In this document: positions 60,677-64,000 of the stretch, piece by piece
How positions within the stretch are numbered: position 1 is the first letter of the stretch
Layout of the letters: each line of letters begins with the position of its first letter
Origin: Zea mays
Lineage: Eukaryota > Streptophyta > Magnoliopsida > Poales > Poaceae
DNA: 64,000 nucleotides
Direction: 5' to 3'
Assembly: GCF_902167145.1 (NCBI RefSeq)
Contig: NC_050104.1
Location: 105,039,849-105,103,848 of the forward strand
The notes under the pieces: model-generated
What the model saw: only the letters and a program-made list of their open reading frames with translations
Told to the model about the DNA's origin: nothing
The model's database searches: none
Made by a program: the position numbers and the translations under genes

Positions 60677-61567
60677 TGGGTGTTTGAAAGCATGGGCGGA
60701 GCTAAGGCCCGGACAGGATGGGCTGTTGCCCGGGCTTTATCTCTTGCAAAAACCTATTATATCTAGGTAATGTTTTTCTTTTTTTTCTTGGCAGCCGTCC
60801 ATAATTTCTCATCTGATGGCATGGTCATGTGTATCCGCTGCCGCTGCTTGCTGGATGCCATGCTTACAAACAGATTCTACACCGCCAAAGGTTGTATGGC
60901 CTAACTTAATTTTCTTTTCATATGGGTTGTACGAGAGCAGACTCCGCCCACACTCATGCACATTTTTTGTTTGCGCCAGAAAACAACAACGATAATGTCA
61001 ACAGTCATCTCATTTAGCTCATCTCCACGATAATAGCAATGTTGTCAATGCCGACCCAAGCGATAATTAGCTTGAATCATTAATTTTTTTCTGCTTCATA
61101 TCCAAGATCACGGTGCTCAGAGGTATTTCGAGTCATACAGATAAATGGTTCGATCACTTGGTGCTGTGTTAGTGTTACATTAAGTGGAAATTATTTAAAG
61201 CATTTGATAATTATACAATAACACAACGTCATAGCATAAAGACTGAAAATGAGACTACCTCGTGTTATATGAGATTAGCATATTATATACATGCAAGCAA
61301 ATTTTTAAGTACTTTGCAATATACATGCAGAATATTTATGATTTTTTTACATTATGTAATCTTTTTAAGTTGCCCAGGCTTCCAATAAATTCTAGCTCCG
61401 CCACTGTTTGAAAGCACAACATCTAATAGTTAATTGACTAAAAAGTTGTTAATGGAATTAGCTAGCTAGCTATTTAGCTAATTTACTAAAAATATATAAC
61501 AATTGAACTATTAACTAAAGTGTTTACATGTTTTTAACTATTAGTTCTAGTGTATTCAAACAACTCA
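60677..61567. mobile_element. MITE remnant interrupted by a hAT-like element
   Basis: Left end TGGGTGTTTGAAAG (60677-60690) and right end near 61567 are imperfect inverted repeats (TGTTTGAA..CTAATAGTTA on each side). Without the hAT insertion it is about 167 bp with an AT-rich, self-complementary interior. The target-site duplication is not clear, so the superfamily is open (Tourist- or hAT-type MITE). Confidence 0.5.
60691..61406. mobile_element. Non-autonomous hAT-like DNA transposon (716 bp) with 8-bp TSD
   Basis: It is flanked by a perfect 8-bp duplication TTTGAAAG (60683-60690 and 61407-61414), the length made by hAT transposases. The ends are imperfect inverted repeats: CATGGGCGGAGCTAAG on the left and, on the other strand, CAGTGGCGGAGCTAGAA on the right; subterminal GCCCGGGC/GCCCAGGC are also opposed. 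It has no open frame that could be a transposase. Confidence 0.75.
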
Positions 61568-61827
61568 TAGTCTGAGACCCTTCAAAACACGAAAAGGCAA
61601 AAAAACACATAAAGGATCGACTAGGTGATGACAATCACTAATCATAACAAGAGTTCCACCAACCAACAAGCTCAACTAGTGCCACAAGATGTAACATCTA
61701 CGATACAAATGCACTAGAGGCTCTCTAATATCACCCATTTGATGAAACAGATGATGCAAGTGAGTGAAGTGTGCTTCTCAGCTCTCAAGGGATGTGTACA
61801 AATGGTTGGGGCAAGAGAGTGACTATG
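61568..61827. other. Intergenic, no feature recognised
   Basis: 260 bp of mixed sequence between the MITE remnant and the Gypsy-type LTR. I see no gene or repeat in it. Confidence 0.4.
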
Positions 61828-63442
61828 TGTCGGCGTTTCTAACCCGGGGGTCCCTGGACCAACGAGTAAATTGTCGCCGCGTGCCCCAGCCCAGATGGGT
61901 CGGCGCGAGACGGAGCGCGAAGGGGGGAAGAGAAGCCGGAGGGAGACAGGCGTGAGAGGTGAAACCCGCGGCCTTCGTGTTTGTCCCGCGCCCAGGTCGG
62001 GTGCGCTTGCAGTAGGGGGTTACAAGCGTCCACGCGGGAGGGAGCGAGCGGCCCTGCGCGAGCGCCGTCCCGTCCTTCTCCGCGCGGCCAACCCTCTGTA
62101 AGAGGGCCCTGGACCTTCCTTTTATAGGCGTAAGGAAAGGATCCAGGTGTACAATGGGGGGTGTAGCAGTGTGCTAACGTGTCTAGCGGAGGAGAGCTAG
62201 TGCCCTAAGTACATGCCATCGTGGCAGCCGGAGAGGTTTTGGCACCCGGTTCGTGAGGTGTCGTGGTCGTCGGAGGAGCGCTGGAGCCTGGCGGAAGGAC
62301 AGCTGTCGGGGCTGTCGAGTCATTGCTGACGTCTTCTTGCTTCCGTAAGGGGGCTGAGAGCCGCCGTCGTCATAGAGCATGCGGGGCGCCATCATTACCT
62401 GTTTAGCGGAGCGAGCCAGATGGGACGCCGGTCTTGTTCCCCGTAGCCTGAGTCAGCTCGGGGTAGGGTAATGATGGCAACTCCTGTGACGTGGTTGGTC
62501 CGAGCCCTAGGTTGGACGAGGTGGAGGCTCCTCCGAGGTCGAGGTCGAGTCTGTCTTCCAAGGCCGAGGTCGAGTCCGAGCCCCTGGGTCGGGCGAGGCG
62601 GAGACCGTCGGCTGAGGCCAGGGCTGAGTCCGAGCCCTGGGGTCGGGCGAAGCGGAGTTCGTCGTCTTCCGGGGCTGAGCCTGAGTCCGAGCCCTGGAGT
62701 CGGGCGAAGCGGAGTTCGTCGTCTTCCGGGGCTGAGCCCGAGTCCGAGCCCTGGGGTCGGGCGAAGCGGAGTTCGTCGTCTTCCGGGGCTGAGCCCGAGT
62801 CCGAGCCCTGGGGTCGGGCGAAGCGGAGTTCGTCGTCTTCCGGGGCTGAGCCCGAGTCTGAGCCCTGGGGGCGGGCGAAGCGGAGTTCGTCGTCTTCCGG
62901 GGCTGAGCCCGAGTCCGAGCCCTGGGATCGGGCGAAGCGGAGTTTCCTATGGCGCCTGAGGCCGGACTTGGCTGCTGTCAGCCTCACTCTGTCGAGTGGC
63001 ACAGCAGTCGGAGCGGCGCAGGCGGCGCTGTCCTCTTGTCAGGCCGGTCAGTGGAGCGGCGAAATGACTACGGTCACTTCGGTTCTGTCAACTGGAGGGC
63101 GCGCGTCAGGATAAAGGTGTTAGGCCACCTTTGCATTAAATGCCCCTGCGATTTGGTCGGTTGGCGTGGCGATTTGGCCAAGGTTGCTTCTTGGTGAAGA
63201 CTGGGCCTCGGGCGAGCCGAAGGTGTGTCCGTTGCTGGAGGGGGTCCTCGGGCGAGACGTAAATCCTCTGGGGTCGGCTGCCCTTGCCCGAGGCTGGGCT
63301 CAGGCGAGGCGTGATCGTGTCCCTCGAATGGACCGATCCTTGACTTAATCGTACCCATCAGGCCTTTGCAGCTTTGTGCTGATGGGGGTTACCAGCTGAG
63401 ATTTAGGAGTCTTGAGGGTACCCCTAATTATGGTCCCCGACA
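61828..63442 (+). repeat. Gypsy-type LTR (TGTCGG...CCGACA), about 1.6 kb
   Basis: Begins TGTCGGCG at 61828 and ends CCCCGACA at 63442, so the termini are inverted repeats, a pattern common in maize Ty3/gypsy LTRs. It is GC-rich with a TATA-like TTTATAGG near 62120 and a 57-bp minisatellite. Flanking 5-mers CTATG and GTAGC do not match, so this is not a simple solo LTR ending at 63442; the following 220 bp probably belong to the same element. Orientation and family are tentative. Confidence 0.6.
62596..62945 (+). repeat. 57-bp minisatellite within the Gypsy-type LTR
   Basis: The motif CGGAGTTCGTCGTCTTCC recurs at 62653, 62710, 62767, 62824 and 62881, exactly 57 bases apart, with a diverged unit before and a partial one after (62938). 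Because 57 is a multiple of three, frames on both strands stay open and give repetitive 19-residue products; these are not genes. Confidence 0.9.
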
Positions 63443-63660
63443 GTAGCCCCCGAGCCTCGAAGGGAGTGTTAATACTCGCTTGGAGGCTTTTGTCGCACTT
63501 TTTTGCAAGGGGACCAACCTTTCTCGGTTGCGTTTTGTTCCGGTGGGTGCGCGCGAGCGCACCCGCCGGGTGTAGCCCCCGAGGCCTCGGAGGAGTGGTT
63601 TGACTCCTTCGAGGTATTAATGCATTTCGCAATGCTTCGGCCGGTCTGGTTGTTCCCTCA
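63443..63660 (+). mobile_element. Probable internal start of the Gypsy-type element, truncated
   Basis: GC-rich sequence with repeated GTAGCCCCCGAG (63443 and 63571) in the same style as the LTR, ending abruptly near 63660 where the composition turns AT-rich. No gag or pol is seen. Confidence 0.4.
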
Positions 63661-64000
63661 TGTGTAACACCATAAAAGCCATCAATTAAAATAATAAATT
63701 TAGATATTATATTGATTAGGGTAATAAAATTTTTAGTGTTTAATTGTTCATTTGCATCGTTTTCTTTGTATGCACTTGATTGATTATCGGATGATTGTTG
63801 TTAATTTCCTTTTAAAAAGAAATCTTAGTAATTAAACAATAATTGAGAAATATAATAATTATTAGTCTAAAAATGAGTATTTTGTTTATAAATATTTTTG
63901 GTGAATTTTTATAGATTTTTGAGCTCCTTAAATAAGCGTTTCGGAATTGTAAAAAAAAAACCCAGCCGACCGGCCCACTTAGGGGCCCAAAATCCCCTAA
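63661..64000. other. AT-rich sequence, not recognised
   Basis: 340 bp of AT-rich sequence starting TGTAACACC, with no gene or clear repeat. TGTAACACC can be an LTR start in grasses, but nothing else supports that here. Confidence 0.3.

Noticed and set aside
62403..63114. Repetitive proteins with 19-residue units on both strands
   Set aside because: Artefact of the 57-bp minisatellite in a Gypsy-type LTR.

Overview
This is a plant nuclear window, almost certainly maize (Zea mays) or a very close relative. The evidence is a nested pile of Ty1/copia retrotransposons of the Sirevirus type (Ji- and Opie-like), with LTRs packed with the palindrome CACCGGACTGTCCGGTG, and two intron-containing plant genes with GT..AG splice sites.

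Layout. Bases 1-46957 are one transposon-in-transposon block, with every element on the + strand. The oldest layer is a decayed CACTA (En/Spm) element. Three pieces of it are visible (3068-3186, 27692-27930, 44791-46957) and its 3' terminus lies near 46957. Three Sireviruses sit in it: A (1-3067, only its 3' end is in the window), B (3187-27691, TSD ATAGG) and E (27931-44790, TSD ACTTT). B is a gag-only element whose 3' LTR is split by two younger elements, C (8178-17109, Ji-like, TSD CTAAG) and D (17750-27104, Opie-like, TSD GTAAT). The gag gene of E (Ji-like) is split by F (30560-38905, Opie-like, TSD CATCC). All five target-site duplications read as perfect, so the insertion order can be recovered.

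Bases 46981-60300 form a small gene island. An RRM RNA-binding protein gene (+ strand, six coding exons, 284 aa) converges on a BIG-type Sec7 ARF-GEF gene (- strand, eleven coding exons, 1697 aa). Their stop codons are about 1.4 kb apart. The GEF activates ARF GTPases for vesicle traffic at the trans-Golgi/endosome; the RRM protein probably acts in post-transcriptional control. There is no sign that the two genes work together. Small transposons sit in two of their introns.

Bases 60677-64000 are transposon-rich again: a 716-bp hAT-like element with a perfect 8-bp TSD inside a MITE remnant, then a Gypsy-type LTR carrying a 57-bp minisatellite, then AT-rich sequence I do not recognise.

Functional state. 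No Sirevirus copy here has both genes intact. C has a complete 1067-codon pol but a nonsense codon in gag. E has lost the reverse-transcriptase active site by an in-frame deletion and its gag is interrupted. F has lost its gag capsid region. D has a gag frameshift and three pol stops. B never shows a pol. The most interesting signal is a splice-acceptor-like sequence at exactly the same place at the gag/pol boundary of all four pol-bearing elements; in the two Opie-like copies its TAG closes the pol frame, which rules out simple frameshifting from gag. I found no bacterial-type system, CRISPR array, tRNA or rRNA gene.
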